64,000 nucleotides of DNA, from the NCBI GenBank assembly GCA_025504975.1, contig JANUWI010000001.1:1550001-1614000 (forward strand). The letters run 5' to 3'. The stretch is from Plenodomus lindquistii (lineage: Eukaryota > Ascomycota > Dothideomycetes > Pleosporales > Leptosphaeriaceae). A model generated the notes under the pieces. That model did no database searches. It saw only the letters and a program-made list of their open reading frames with translations, and was not told where the DNA came from. Below, piece by piece: positions 33,902-46,621 of the stretch (the stretch's first letter is position 1; each line of letters starts with the position of its first letter). The position numbers and the translations under genes were made by a program.

Positions 33902-36461
33902 CTAATACATGTTAGGTGGTCCAGGACGACCTTGCGGTTGCCGTGGTCCAGGACCGCCGTATTGTCCCTCAAACATTATTCTAGGATCTTCGCCGCGCAT
34001 GCCTGGCATTGGAGGTCCATAGCCTGGCGGTGGAAAGTAGCCTTGAGGAGGACCGGGCATGCCGTTACCAGCTGGACCACCAGGGCCGCCCGGGAAGCCC
34101 ATGCCACGCATGTTACCCCCAGGCGGTGGGAATCCTGGTGGGTGGCCTAGTGGAGTGTTGCCAGCGGAAAAACTTGGTCCTCCGGGGCCTACTTGTTGTG
34201 GGCCTGGGCCGCCGAGACCTGGAGGTTGGCGCATGGGTCCTCCAAAGCCGGGGGGTGGGGCAATGTTGGCTCGTTCTTGTGGTGTTGGGGGCATGCCTTG
34301 TTGACCTCGTCCTCCCATATATGGCATGTCGGGGACTGGTTGAGAGGGGATGCCCATGTTTGTTGTTAGACGAGGGTCTCCGCCGGTGTTACGGCGTTGA
34401 AGACCCATGAGCGGATCATCGTGTCCTGGGAAGCCCATTGGCAAACGAGCGTTCTTAGCGCGCATAGCTTCTTGTTGTTGTTGTTGCTGTATGCTAAGCT
34501 GCTGTCGGAGGTCTTGCTCCCGACGTAGGATGTCGTTCTCGTTGTACATGCGAGGGTCTTCCATGAAGCCAGGAGGAAGACCACCACGTCCCTTTGGCGG
34601 CTGCTGCTGAGGCTGCTGCCTAGACTGGTCAAAGAACGCCATGTTATTGTTGTCTTGAGGTGCGCGATTGGCATTATGGTTGTGCATTTGGGGAGGAGTT
34701 GCGCGAGTTGGCTGCTGCATAAGTGTAAGAAGGAAGTCGCGTTCGCGTTGTTTTGTGGCCTGATCCCGATGTGATTCCTCGCGTGTACGATTGCTCAGGA
34801 TAGCGGCAAGATTTGCATCTTGAGGCGTATGCCTTTGTGGTGGTGGCTGATGTGGGAAGTGATCTTCCGGATGACCAGATTCTGGTCGTGGGATCCTGAA
34901 TTGCTCAGGGTGCGCGTTTTCTGGCGACATGCTGTTGAAGCGAGATTGTTGGGGCATCCGCTGATCAGGGATAGCTGTACGGGGGGCTAATATACTGTCC
35001 AGAATGCTCTGCTGTTCTACAGTCCGCGGGGGCGGCCTGTTGTGCTGAAGCTCAGGCGGTGGTGATTGCTGAATGAAATCTAGCGAAACGCCTCCGCCAT
35101 GGCGAGCGCCGTTGGTGTGTGAGGGTAGATTTGGCTGTGGAGGTGTCGGACCGCCGACGTTGCCTTGTCCAAGCATCTGGAGAATGCGCTGAAATCCTTC
35201 TTTATCGGCATTAGCCTCCATGACAGGCGCTGGCGCGGCTGGTTGAGGAGCTGGCGGTTGGCTGGGCGCCGCGGACTCCTCTGGCTTCGCGAACATGGTC
35301 ATGAACCGTGATTTCTTGTCCTGCTTGGGCTTTGCCGCGGTTATATCCGGAGGTGGAATGTCGGCCCCTGTATCTCTGCCCCAGTTCCCGAAGAGGATGC
35401 CCTGTGTTGGCTCGGCACCAGTGGGAGCATGTAGTGCCTGTGTCAACATGGGCGGTACAGTAGCAGAGGTTGCTGTGGGCTTGTCTGCAGGAATGTTTCG
35501 CGCATCGTCCCTGTCGTCGGTCGGCGTGTCTTTGGCCCGCATCTGCTCTTTCCACCGCTGGAAATCTTCCTGTGTGCGGGGCTTGAACTCTTTCTTTTCC
35601 ACCTTGGTGTCTAGCCATTCTGGCTCATCTTCCGCCCGAGGGTTGCCTCCTCGTGTCCAATCGCGCTCCCTGTCGCGTTCACGGTCTCGGTCACGCTCGC
35701 GCCAACCACCCTGCAGGCCTGGCTTGGTCGAATCTTCCTTGGCCTCTTCACGGCGACCCCAGCGCGGCTCTGCTCGCTCGCGGGCTGCACGCCGGTGGGA
35801 CCCGTCAGCCTCTAGCTCACCCTCTCCCTTTTCGCGGGTACGATCGCCATTGCCATTGCGGGAAAAGCGCTCAAAGTCTTCCTGTCCTATGCTCTTGCGG
35901 CCTTTGACATTGGTCCAGCCCTCACCGTCCTCCCGTGGCACGCGGCGGCCATTCGCGAAGCCTTTGTCGCGGGCGCGGTCGACATCGCGATCACGCGTCC
36001 ATCGGTCATTCTTCTCACGCGGGAACCGGTCGCCGAGGTTGTCGCCGTCTATGGAAGTGATGGCTGTTTTGGTGTCGCCCGCTGCTTTGGCTGCTGCGCG
36101 AGAGGCAGAAGCAAAAGCCAATTTGGGGGGCCCGAGGACTGTGTCTTCGCCCGGTTCTAGAGCGACCCTGTCAGTGAAAGCATCTGTATCATTGCTTGTC
36201 CGACTTACGCATGCTGTGTCGACGACCAAACTGGCCCATAGGGTTGACTGCTGGGCGTGCCTCACTGGTCGCGCCGGCCTCGCCCTCACGCGCACCTCGA
36301 GTGCGGCGCGCAGTACCATTGTGGTTCGCCTGGACATTGTTGCCTTGGTCGGCAGGAACCTCCATCCATTGTGAGATTTCAGGCAGACCGTCTGGCTTCC
36401 TCACCAACGGCGACTCTTTGAGAGCCAGCAATTGGTCCTCGGTGTAGGCGGGGCCCCTCAT
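33902..36461 (-). CDS. 4E-T-like eIF4E-binding protein
   Basis: Two exons (36461-36209, 36156-33902; donor GTAAGT, acceptor TCTAG) give 835 aa. The canonical 4E-binding motif Y-x4-L-hydrophobic is YTEDQLL at residues 6-12, directly followed by ALKESPLVRKP, as in metazoan 4E-T. Next comes a long Arg/Glu/Asp-rich region (RERDRDRERDRERDW), then KKEFKPRTQEDFQRWKEQM, which resembles the 4E-T/fungal homologue core, and FQRILQMLGQ. The C-terminal half is Pro/Gly/Gln-rich and low complexity (GFPGGPGGPAGNGMPGPPQG). 4E-T proteins repress translation and move mRNA to decay in P-bodies. The assignment rests on the motif, its position and composition; an Eap1-like repressor is the alternative. An earlier in-frame GTG is ignored. 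Confidence 0.75.
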
Positions 36462-37357
36462 GCTCACAGATCAGATGGGCGCGCGGGCGTCCAGTCGTGT
36501 GGGAGGCGATGGGATGGGGCAGAGCTGGCACAGAGCGGCGTCAACTGTCTTGTGGTCCCTTGGGAGGAGTGGCGGTGCTGTAGGCGGCGGCGGCGACGCA
36601 ACTTTGGAGAAAAGACTCGACGCTCGGGCACTATAGCGTGCTGTTCGCAGAGCGTAGAATGCGGAGGAGGGCGGTGCTCGTGGCTGTTGTAACGAATTGT
36701 TGATGTATGAATATGGGGGAATTGGTGCGCAAGAGTGTGTGGGAACGATATGCCGTGTAAGCTGCGAGCGTGCAAGCTGAGGTCGGCAACGGAGCTCGTG
36801 GTGGGATGCAACGTGGATGGGGGCCACACCCCTGCTGGGCAGCGGCGTTGAAAAGCGGAGAAGCAGATGCTCCTTGTGCGCAGACGGCGGCGTGGGTGCG
36901 AGTGTAGGTGCGCTGTTGCCGTGTTCCTGTGGTAGGGCGCGCTGTGCTGTCTGCAAGGAATAACGGGCGTTTGTTGTGGTGCAATGTCTCAAGACGGGGT
37001 AGCTGTCGTTGCTGGCTAACTGAGAGTAGGTCTGTACACGGCACGCTTTGCCAAGAGCTCAGATGCGGAACAACCAGTGTAGATGCGTCATTGCCATGTG
37101 ACCTGCAGCCTCAGGCCGTCTGCGCCAGGCGGGTACGATTATCATGCCATCATCCATGGGCAACATTGGCGTCTTAGGCAGTACTCTGTGTTCCCCAGTT
37201 TGTGTTGTTGCTGAACTGGTGAGTGGCAGCCCAAGTCACCTGCCAATCCATACTACAGTCATGCATGCACGTGCAAAACCTAATTATACAAATATTGAAG
37301 AGCACCAATAGATTTGATCCCAAAGAATGTTTTGCATTACTACCCAATATTCCTGGT
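36462..37357. other. Intergenic between two minus-strand genes
   Basis: Carries the promoter and leader of the 4E-T-like gene and the 3' flank of URB1. Overlapping short frames on the minus strand have inconsistent composition and no domain. Confidence 0.5.
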
Positions 37358-40300
37358 TCATGCAGCAGATTTGTTCATTAACTTGACAATGTCCCTCATC
37401 GCATCACTACTCCACTGTGCCACCTTCTCTTGGTCGCATGTCTCATATGCACGCGAAGCGAGCAGTCGAAGAGCTCGGTGACGAGAATCATGGCCATCCA
37501 GCATAATCTGTATCCAAGGCATCAGTCCGCACCTCGTGATGAGTGTGGTACTGCCCCCAACGTGTGTGGCTCGTAGCAGCAGTCGCACAATCTTCTCTTT
37601 GGCTGCGACGGCGCATGATCGGGAGCTGTAATGGCTAAGCAATTGCTCAAAGATATTGCTTCTGCGGAAAAGCTCCATGTCTGCTGGTGTTCGTAGCGAG
37701 TCGACCAAATAGTCAAGATACCATTCTACTTCTGCGTGGTAGGCACCGTCATCACTGGGCTCAGTAGCCACGATGCGGTGCCAGAAGTACCTCAGGAGAG
37801 ACTTGACTTCCCACGAAGGAGACGCGGTGAGGAATCTGTTGATGATGCTGAACAGTGGAAGGGTAGGATCAGCTACGATACTAGCGCAGCGGGCTGCGAG
37901 TGCACTGCCCACGTATGGGAACGCCTCTGACCCTGTGGAATCAACAGACTCCAATATCTCGCCAAAGAGGAGATAAAGCTGTTGTAGATCATGATCAACA
38001 TTAATCGTTTGTTGTGCCTCATCTGCGTGAGGTTGTTCTGTCGGCTTCTGATTAGAGATGATCAGGGTGGCCATGAGTTGCCGGATGCTCTGTATGGCTT
38101 GGATGCGGATCTCTGCGTGCTCAGAGCTTAGACAAAGTAATAACTCCCCAATGTCTCCATCGTCAATGGCTTCGGCCAATTCTTTCTTCCTCCATCGTGT
38201 AAGACCAGTGTGTCTCTTGTCTTCCTTTGGTGGTGCTTCCAGATCAACATCAGGTCGATTGTACGTTGGCTGCTCAGGCTCAACCCGGGGAACTGGAGAG
38301 CTTGTGGATCTTTCTGAGCCACTGAAGTCAGCACCGGTGGCCAACTTTAGTGCTTCTTTTGCCCTCTCTTTCCCCATTTTCCACAGAAACGCATCTTTGA
38401 GAACCTCCTTGTAGACCGAGTTGGCTGTCTCTACCATGGAATCCCGTACGTTGCTCAATAGAATTTCGTCCTCGCCGATGAGCTTGAACAGATAGAGAAT
38501 TTTGGACAGCCACTGAGAGATAGCATCAGCCGCACTGCTCCTTTGAGTGTCACCTCCCTTGAAGGGCCATTGCTCGACGAATGTCATCAGAATAGCGCTG
38601 AAAGGCCCAGAATCGTTTGTGGATCGTGAGCTGAGCGCGCGCATGGCATCCAAGTCATCGAAGTACTTGATTGGTACTTTGGTGAATCGTGCACAGCAAT
38701 CATCGAGAAATTCCAGTACGTCACTGGAGGGTGAATCTGACCCAGACGTTGAGCCAAGACTCGCAACGAGCGCGTCGAGAGCATCCGGCGAAGTCGTCGT
38801 TTGCAGCATCTCCTGGTCGTGCAACACTTCGCTGAGAAGCCCCTTGATGCCTCCATACATTTCGTTGTCTTTTGACGTGACCAGCAACCTGAGGAGGGTT
38901 ACGAACGGAGAATGTTGAAGAGATTCTACGACTATTAGTCATCATGTTGTGACGATGCATGCTGGAACTTACTTTGCTTTTGCCACCAACGCATCGCAGG
39001 AGACAGTCTTGCCATCTGGATCCAATGTTCAAGCTCCATAATTCGGAAAGCTTTCGCGTCCACAGAAGCTACAGGCTTCTCTGCTTCCACCAGGGCGTTG
39101 CAAAGCGGAAGAGAAACGTCAAATTTCTCTTGTAAAGCTACTTGAGGTGTCGTCTCATAGTAAAGCCGAAGAAGCCTTGTTATCGACTCACGCTTCAGGT
39201 CCTTGACTCCAGGCTTCTTCAAAGCTAGAAAGACTGTTCGAATCGGAGGACAACGTCGGCTAACTTCAGTGACAAGACGCTTGCTCACTTGCTCCCAGTG
39301 TCTTGACGCTCTCATGGCCCTAGCGTTGTTCAGCTCTTGAACAACAGCCTGAAGCTTTTGAAGCGCGACAATGAGGACACGAATGGCGAAGAGCTGCACC
39401 AAGTCTGAGCTGTTATTGAGACACTTGGTGAGAACTTGTTGATTAAGGGGTTGAGGTAGAATGCTTTGGAGTAAGACGGGTACTGGAGGGGGCTGATCGC
39501 GGTAGCCTTTCCTTGCGCCAAAGTACTTGGGTACTGGAAGCTGGATAGTCTGAAATAGGAAAGCCGAGTACCCTATCCAGGTTGCCGTGAGTTTAGGATC
39601 ATAGCTGAAATCTCGTCGCTTGGAGAAGTAATCTGCAACCAACTCAGGGCACGCTTTGAAGATATCAATGACGAGTTCTTGATGAGACGTGTTTGCGTAC
39701 GGTCTCAGGCTCAGGGTAAACTCTGATAAGATGATGTTTCGCACTTTAGTGGTTTTGTTGTAGTTGTCTGCTGCTTCGAGGCCCAGATCGTTGCCATAAT
39801 CCACTGCGTCGTCCAGCTCAGCCTCCTCGTCATCGAACGTCGAAGGGTAAAGCCCGTTCGTCGGTAACATGACACCATACGCAGGATCAGTACAGACGAG
39901 ACGCAGAAATTCGTGAGCCAACTGATCCGGTGCTTTCTGTCCCCCAGAAAGAGAACCTTCTTCGACCTCGTAGGTGTATAAGGAAGCTATCCGTGCGAGG
40001 GTCTTGCCACTCAGTATACGGCTCTTGATGTGTCGCGCTATAGTCTTGTCCTGGAATACATGGCTCCTGAAGACGTCGAGGATTTCATATATCAGGAACG
40101 TAGGATCTGTCCGGATGTGGTCAAACACGGCTCGCATGACATTGGTATTTGCGAGGATCTCGCCCTTGGCTCGTTCGTCTTGGTACCTCAGATGCGTCAG
40201 AAGGTACCTGATGGCTGTGGTGCGAATGCTGGGCTTTTTGACATGGTCGGCCGCTGACTGCTCACGGCCCAGATTGATGTTCCTGCCCAGAATCTTGGGC

Positions 40301-40953
40301 TCGAGTGTGAAGTCCCGCTTTGCATATACAGCCCTTGCGTGCGCACCCTCATTGAACTTGGTGAGCTCGGTGAGCAATCGCAAGGCCGGCGCAATCACTT
40401 TCTCCTGGTTTGGAGCAGCCGATGTGCTGCGAACAAACCGACGAGCAACGGCGGGCTGCAGCAGTGTCTTTGCAAGGAGGGTGCCATAGTCGAGGAACTC
40501 TGCACTGCTGGAGAAAATCTTGAAAAGGAGCGCAAGCACAGCCGTCACCTGCGAGATGACGGCGTCGTGATTCGTTTCGGCGGCGTGGTCCCAGGCCTGG
40601 GTGAGGTTTTGCAGGAAGACCTTGTCCTTCTCGTCGCGGCCGCGGCCCTTCTGGCTGTCCAGATATTCGCGCAGGATGGCACGTCTTCGGGGGAGGTCGT
40701 CATCGTCGGTGGAGTAGAGGATCGAGTCGAGAAAGCGCTTGAACAGGTTCAGCCCGGTGCGGAAGTCGCTCTGGTGGCTCTGGTCGAAGAGGAGCGCCTG
40801 CTGCAGCTCGCGTGAAGAGCCGACTTCCTCTGCGACTCCATTCGGGCGTGGTGAGTCGCGCTCCATGCTGCCATGGGTCCTCTGGCGCTTTGCATCGCGT
40901 CCAGTATGCGCCGCGCCCTTGCTATTGGCCTCAAAAGCGGTTCTCTTCCCCAT
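37358..40953 (-). CDS. URB1: URB1/NPA1, nucleolar pre-60S ribosome biogenesis factor
   Basis: Two exons (40953-38973, 38925-37358; donor GTAAGT, acceptor CGTAG) give 1182 aa. The start MGKRTAFEANSKGAAHTGRD was chosen; the frame extends upstream only to a GTG. A basic N-terminus (nucleolar-type) is followed by helical repeats. Characteristic Npa1 segments are LNLFKRFLDSIL, ILREYLDSQKGRGRDEKDKV, RDFTLEPKILGRNINLGRE, RTTAIRYLLTHLRYQ, and HEFLRLVCTDPAYGVMLP, with FDVSLPLCNALVEAE near the exon junction. Spliced across the intron, QKQKSLQHSPFVTLLRLLVT continues the repeat. URB1 acts with Dbp6, Rsa3, Npa2 and Nop8 in early 60S assembly. The C-terminal half is HEAT-like and less conserved. Confidence 0.9.
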
Positions 40954-42305
40954 AGTAAACGTTTGCACCTTGCGCGTGCAGCATCGTCGGCAGCTCGAAA
41001 AGTTCGGCGGGTCTGGAGATAATTTCAGACAGGGATCTTGACACTAGCGCCAGCGCATTTCGCGCTAGTTCTGGCCAACGTCACCCCTCAGCCTCGCATC
41101 AACTCTCTTATTCAAACTTCACTGACACTTCGTTCCTATTGTACTCCTCCGCATACCATACCCGGCTGCTATGCCGTCTCCTTTATTGATCATATTATGC
41201 CTTGCTGTGATGTTTTCGTGCGCTAGTGGGTTGAAACTCGCATCCAAATCTCCCTCTTTTCCCACGGTGTCTTCTTTCCTGTCCAGTTCTCATTAATGTC
41301 CGCTCTCTCTTCGGCTGCCATCTTACATTCCTCTCTCAGTCTTGGTATTCCCCGCCCTGCTGAGTGCTGCAGTGCAACACGATGTATCACAGGCGAGTCC
41401 AGCCGTCGTGATATATATCACGCGAGGAACCCCCTCGCGCTCCTAGTTCTGGCCATCTTCAATCACACAACCGACCTCCATCGAACAAGCACTCGTGCAA
41501 AATATCTGGGCCGTTATTCCGCGACATTATCAGAATACGACAGTCGACTTGTATGAGCCTCTGCTATGACAGATTGGCACGCACATGTGTCAAGGGATCG
41601 GCAGCGCAAATTTTCACCCCTTCTTTGCCTTGCAACTGGCAAAAAAGAAGAACACGCCTAGGCCATTAACGCCAATGCCACAAATCGAACCCTAAGGCAA
41701 ACAATACCAAAAGAAATTGGCAAAAAATGACAAGCTCCAGTACAAGAGGCGAGTGCTAAACCCGGAGGCCAGCCGCTTTAAAGGAGGGGAGTTTCAGCAG
41801 GATTCAGAGAAAACATGGGTTTGGGGCAGCCTCTCGACGCAAAAGCTCCTACGCCTACCTGGCTCCACTGTCTTAGTGACTGATTGCTCAAATTCCTTCC
41901 TTAAGTCCTAGGGGAAAATATACTACCAGTAGCCAGCAAAGATACTTTGAGACATGTAGCTATGGTGCGGTGGGTAGCCGGTGACTGTGCGAGAACCTGT
42001 GCAAACGCGCTGTGGCGGCGGCGGGTCGCCTTCACCTCGCAACATCGTCAGTCAAAACTTGAGCACACGCACTAGGATCAGAATCTGATAACCACCAACG
42101 CAGCATGCTACCTTTTTTAGCAGCGCAATGTTTCCAGAGAGCCCAAGTTCAGCGAGATCACCACTGAGCAGTAGCGTTGCTTGAGTGCGTTATTCGCATT
42201 GAACGTCCGAAGTTGTGTCGTGAACACTTTCTTTCATTAGAAGGCATTAAGCTACAATGTGATCTACAAATCCAGCATTAAAATCAGGCTGTGTGCGAGT
42301 GAAAT

Positions 42306-42722
42306 ATGAGGATGAGTACGCCCTATTCAAGCCAAAGGCCTTCAATACCAACGCCGATCAAGATTAAGAACCTGAGGATGGCGTGCTCGAGGGGAGACAG
42401 CCGCCGGTACACACGTGGCACTGCCGTCCATGATGTTGGTATCGTTGGTATTGGTTGTACTCTATCGCTTCTATGCGATGAGGATACCGAGAGCGCCCCA
42501 ACAACCGGTGGCTCCACGCGCAAGAATTCTGGAAGAGCAGCTAGGCCTCAATATGCTTACCTGTCTATCCTTCGCTTACCAGGAGATGAAGATTTGACGG
42601 ACAGCCAAAGGGAGGAGATTGGTCTCGACCTCGTCGAACGTGAGGAGCACCCTGCCAGCAGTGATTACGGCGCACCCTCGGCTGTGTCCGGCGACACTGA
42701 CACGTCTTCGACGACATATTAG
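42306..42722 (+). CDS. Orphan open frame, doubtful
   Basis: An uninterrupted frame of 138 codons with no recognisable domain, signal peptide or membrane helix. It is polar, with an acidic C-terminal third (LPGDEDLTDSQREEIGLDL). Frames in other phases follow at 42619-42831, 42828-43103 and 43103-43351. It could be part of an inactivated gene or simply a chance frame. Confidence 0.2.
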   Translation: MRMSTPYSSQRPSIPTPIKIKNLRMACSRGDSRRYTRGTAVHDVGIVGIGCTLSLLCDEDTESAPTTGGSTRKNSGRAARPQYAYLSILRLPGDEDLTDSQREEIGLDLVEREEHPASSDYGAPSAVSGDTDTSSTTY

Positions 42723-44280
42723 CGATCACTCCCCAAAGAACGATCTCGCTTACTCGATCCCCAAGAAACCTCGCAATGCTCTTATCGACGCTGTTGGAGC
42801 AGCGAAGAAGCGCTACCTCGGAGCACCATGAAAAAGTACGGCCATCACAGTTCGAATCGAGGTCCCAAGTTCGATGAGATCACCACACCGAAAGACAGGG
42901 TCCCTCATCTCGTACAAATGTCGCCGTTGGTGCGATCAGAAAGCGACGTGAACTGTTTGGTACTCCGAACCGAAGTTGCAGATCTGAGAATCGGTTTGCG
43001 GGCAGAAAAGTTCAAGGTCAACGGTCTTTTACAAGACGTCGCAGCGTCCACTAGGGTGATCAGATTATTGAGCTGTCTACCTCACGAACAGAATGTAGTG
43101 TAATGCAGCGGCAATCAAGAACATGTGTTCTTGTTTTTTATGTACTGTTGCTTATTGTCGGATTTTCTACCAACGTTCCTCGGTCGACACAACAACACGC
43201 GACGGACACTAACCTGCCAATTCGGACCTTCCGAGTATTGCACTTTGCTACTGCCGCCAATAACATCGACTTGACTGAGAGCGATGATGACATCGATGGG
43301 ATGGCGACCCCGCCCAGACACGGCACTCCCTGCTACCCGGTGCAACGCTAGATCACCTGCTCGTATTCTGTGAGATGCTTTCAATCTCACGCGCAACAAT
43401 CTACTGACTCATTCATCACAGTGGAAGCCCTGCTCTCACAGCCGGTCACGATCAGCTCAGTGGGCGTCATGAAGAAGACATCCGCGATGACCGGACTCTC
43501 GACGTTGGCCTGCAATACCACATATTCAGGAGGATTCTGAGTCTGAGCGAGAATCGTCCGACAACTAGGGCTCAGATATGTTGATCTGACGTTGTCTCAA
43601 GCTCTCCCTCAATTCCTGCCAGCTGGACCACCGGAGACGAGCAAATTCTGACTCTGAGTGCCTCATCGCCAAACCAGCCCGATGCTATTGGGTGCAATCC
43701 ATTCATCGGTGCAATGTGAAGCGTGCAGAGATGGTTACGGTTATTAGCAAATGGTGTCTAGCTGTGTGGGGGACGTCTTGGTGAAGTGGATAGAAGTAAG
43801 ATGCAAGATGACGGTCGCTGAAATTGCTTTAGTTCCCATCGACGAGCGTTGTCATGAGTTCAATTTACATATGGAGTTTACATATGGAGTAGCTTCCAAT
43901 CAAACTCCGACTTTGCGGGATGAAGATCGACAGCCATTCACCCGCTCATACCATAGGCATGTATCGTACGCTCGTGTAACGTCCTACTGTGTACGCGCAT
44001 ACAGCAATATTGACTGCCCCGCTTCACTTCGAATCCTTCGATGGCCTAGAGGCTCATTGCCATGCAATTGATGCGCAATATCGGCGGTTCTTCGAGCTCT
44101 GGATCCGCAGCTCCCAACTTACTTAGTAGGGGCTACATACTAATTCACGATTCGTGCGCCAACGTACTTGCATCAAAGATCTTAGCACGATGCTTGGCAT
44201 GAACCAGAGCGCTGTTGCTTGGGTTCGGAGTCTGTAAAAACCCTAGTGGAATTTACAAGCATAACGACGGAACAAGGATT

Positions 44281-44316
44281 CCCCTCAAGCAACCCCCTCA
44301 AGCAACCCCCTCAAAG
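44281..44316 (+). repeat. Short tandem repeat (CCCTCAAGCAAC unit)
   Basis: Just under three copies of a 12-bp unit in an otherwise unremarkable AT-rich stretch. Confidence 0.75.
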
Positions 44317-45118
44317 CCTTCAGCATTTTAAATTGATTGTTTTTGGGTTCTAATGCGGTAACTTGAGGCTCTGCACATGATTCAGATGCAGATACCCATG
44401 TTTTGTGAACGGGCCACCTGCATCATGAAACGGGAGATAATCACCCGACAAGCGACTCTGAGTCGTGCACGAAGGATCGCCGTTGTAGAAACGCGAAAAG
44501 TCCCGAAGCCAGAGACTACCACCAACATCATATGGAGACCGCCAGACTAGCTAGGTTGATTACACAACAACTGTCGATACTCATACGGTGCCACAGTGCG
44601 TATATGGGTTAATGACCTAAATCTTTCGGGCTCGTACGTTTTCCACGTTTTTGATCCCAAAAACGTCACAATGTAGGGCTTCTCAGTAAAGGCCAAAGTG
44701 TGTACAATCACATTGAATCGTTCACTGATATGATACACAGTTTAGAGCACATCGCAATAAACAATAGCGAAGCTTTCCTTAATCTCGCTGTGTTGGCTTC
44801 TAATGATAGTTTCAGGCGTTCTTCAGTGGAGCCAAATTGGGCCAGCTTCGTCCAAATGGTTTAGCGGTTTCATCTACAGTTGCCGGCAGGCAGACCCAAT
44901 TTGCGTTTGGTCCCACGAAGGAGGCTGAATCTTGGCGAAACGTTCGAAATACGATCCTACGGACCCATGCTCAAGATCCAAAAACGTACTTATAGGAAAG
45001 ATACGTACCTTCAAAAATGAAGAAGCCATACAACTCCAGTTACATTCTTTTACCTTTACATTCATTCTTTTTGAACACATCTGCTCACTGAGCGTCCATT
45101 CTTTGTACATCTTCCAAC

Positions 45119-46338
45119 ATGAAGTTTACCATTCTTGCTCTTGGCAGCGTGCTGTCCGCCAACGCTGCTGTTATCGGTCAGCGTGCTACATACAAGGTCA
45201 TTGGCGAGCCAGAGGGTTTTGCCGCTGGTACCACTGGTGGTGGAAGTGCGCCATGCGAGGTCCCTGCTGATGTCAAGCAATTGAAGACTTGGCTCCAGGA
45301 CAAGACTGCTCGTTGCATTGTCATTGACAAGGAGTACAACTTCAAGGGTACCGAGGGTACCTCGACGGAACAAGGATGCAGGCCTGCATCCAACAAGTGC
45401 CCTGGCGCTGGCGGCCAGGATGCCATCAACAAGGCCGAGTGGTGCACCAACGGTAACGCTGGCGAGGGCGTCAAGGCCATTGAAGTAACCTACGACACCG
45501 CCGGTGTCGCCGGCATCAACATGGGCTCCAACAAGTCCGTCATCGGTGTCGGCAGCAAGGGTGTGATTCGCGGAAAGGGTCTGCGTATCGCCAACGGCGC
45601 CAAGAACAGTACGTGACATTCATCCACTTTCCACACACCCCACGTGACTCACTCTAATCCCAACCTCCAGTCATCATCCAGAACGTCCACATCACCGATC
45701 TGAACCCCCAATACATCTGGGGCGGTGACGCCATCACCCTCGCCGGCACTGATCAAGTCTGGATCGACCACTGCAAGATCTCCAACGTCGGCCGTCAAAT
45801 GTTCGTCGCTGGCTCCAGCGCATCCAACCGCGTCACCCTCTCCAACAACGAGTTCGACGGCCAGACCAAATACTCCGCAAGCTGCGACGGAAAGCACTAC
45901 TGGACTCTGTACGCCATTGGCGAGGGCGACTTCATCACCCTCAAGAACAACTACATCCACCACACTTCCGGCCGCAGCCCCAAGCTCGGAGGCAACACTG
46001 TTTTCCACGCCGTCAACAACGTCTGGTCTGAGAACAGCGGTCACGCTTTCGATAACGGCGCTGGCTCAAAGGTCCTCCTCGAGGGCAATGTTTTCGAGAA
46101 CGTGAAGACTTCTCTGCTTGAGAACAAGGGTAACTTCTTCTCGCCCAGTGGTAGCGCGCTTGGCCAGTGCGAGGCAAACCTCAAGCACACTTGCGTTGCC
46201 AACTTGTTCACTGGCAGCCCTGCCATCACCGAGGCTGACAAGTCGGTGCTGGATGGTTTCAAGGGCAAGTCGGTTGCTACAGTTGGTAAGGCGGATGCTG
46301 CTGCTATCAAGGCTGGCGCTGGTGTTGGCAAGATCTAA
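45119..46338 (+). CDS. Secreted pectin lyase (polysaccharide lyase family 1)
   Basis: Two exons (45119-45608, 45671-46338; donor GTACGT, acceptor CTCCAG) give 385 aa. The first 17-18 residues (MKFTILALGSVLSANAAV) are a signal peptide. The mature protein is a PL1 beta-helix: SNKSVIGVGSKGVIRGKGLR, IQNVHITDLNPQYIWGGDAI, TDQVWIDHCKISNVGRQMFV and SNNEFDGQTKYSASCDGKHY, then YIHHTSGRSPKLGG. The PQYIWGGDAI and GRQ forms favour pectin lyase (EC 4.2.2.10) over pectate lyase. The Arg of SGRSPK fits the catalytic Arg position. The enzyme cleaves methyl-esterified pectin by beta-elimination in plant cell walls. It lies at the edge of a gene-poor stretch, a common setting for such genes. Confidence 0.9.
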
Positions 46339-46621
46339 ATTAATCACGTCAAGCTGGTGCTTGTTCGCCTTTTAACAGGATTTGTATCTTGTCTACGTAT
46401 TTTTTTGACGAGGCTAATGTCTTGTTCTTTCTTCTCTTCATATGATTTACTTGAGCGCAATTGCAAGTCTACGGCACTCTTTGTACATAAATTTAGCGGG
46501 TCAAATGCATCTATCCCGGTCATATCGTGTTCCTTCCTTAATCATTGCACCTATTCTTCGTGTGTGTACACAACCTTGCATGCTGTATTACTTTTCAGGC
46601 CCACTTATTTGTCTCCATCAA

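Larger units (their letters stand above)
40954..45118. other. 4.2-kb gene-poor region with orphan frames
   Basis: No recognisable gene between URB1 and the pectin lyase. At 42306-43351 several plus-strand frames abut one another in different phases, with no splice sites that join them cleanly. They may be a decayed gene or chance. A 12-bp repeat lies at 44281-44316. The segment nearest 45118 is the pectin lyase promoter. Confidence 0.5.

Noticed and set aside
35295..36374. 359-codon plus-strand frame rich in Ser and Arg
   Set aside because: Antisense to the charged region of the 4E-T-like gene, no domain.
41680..41705. ATCGAACCC sequence resembling a reversed tRNA B box
   Set aside because: No T-stem pairing, A box or cloverleaf around it.
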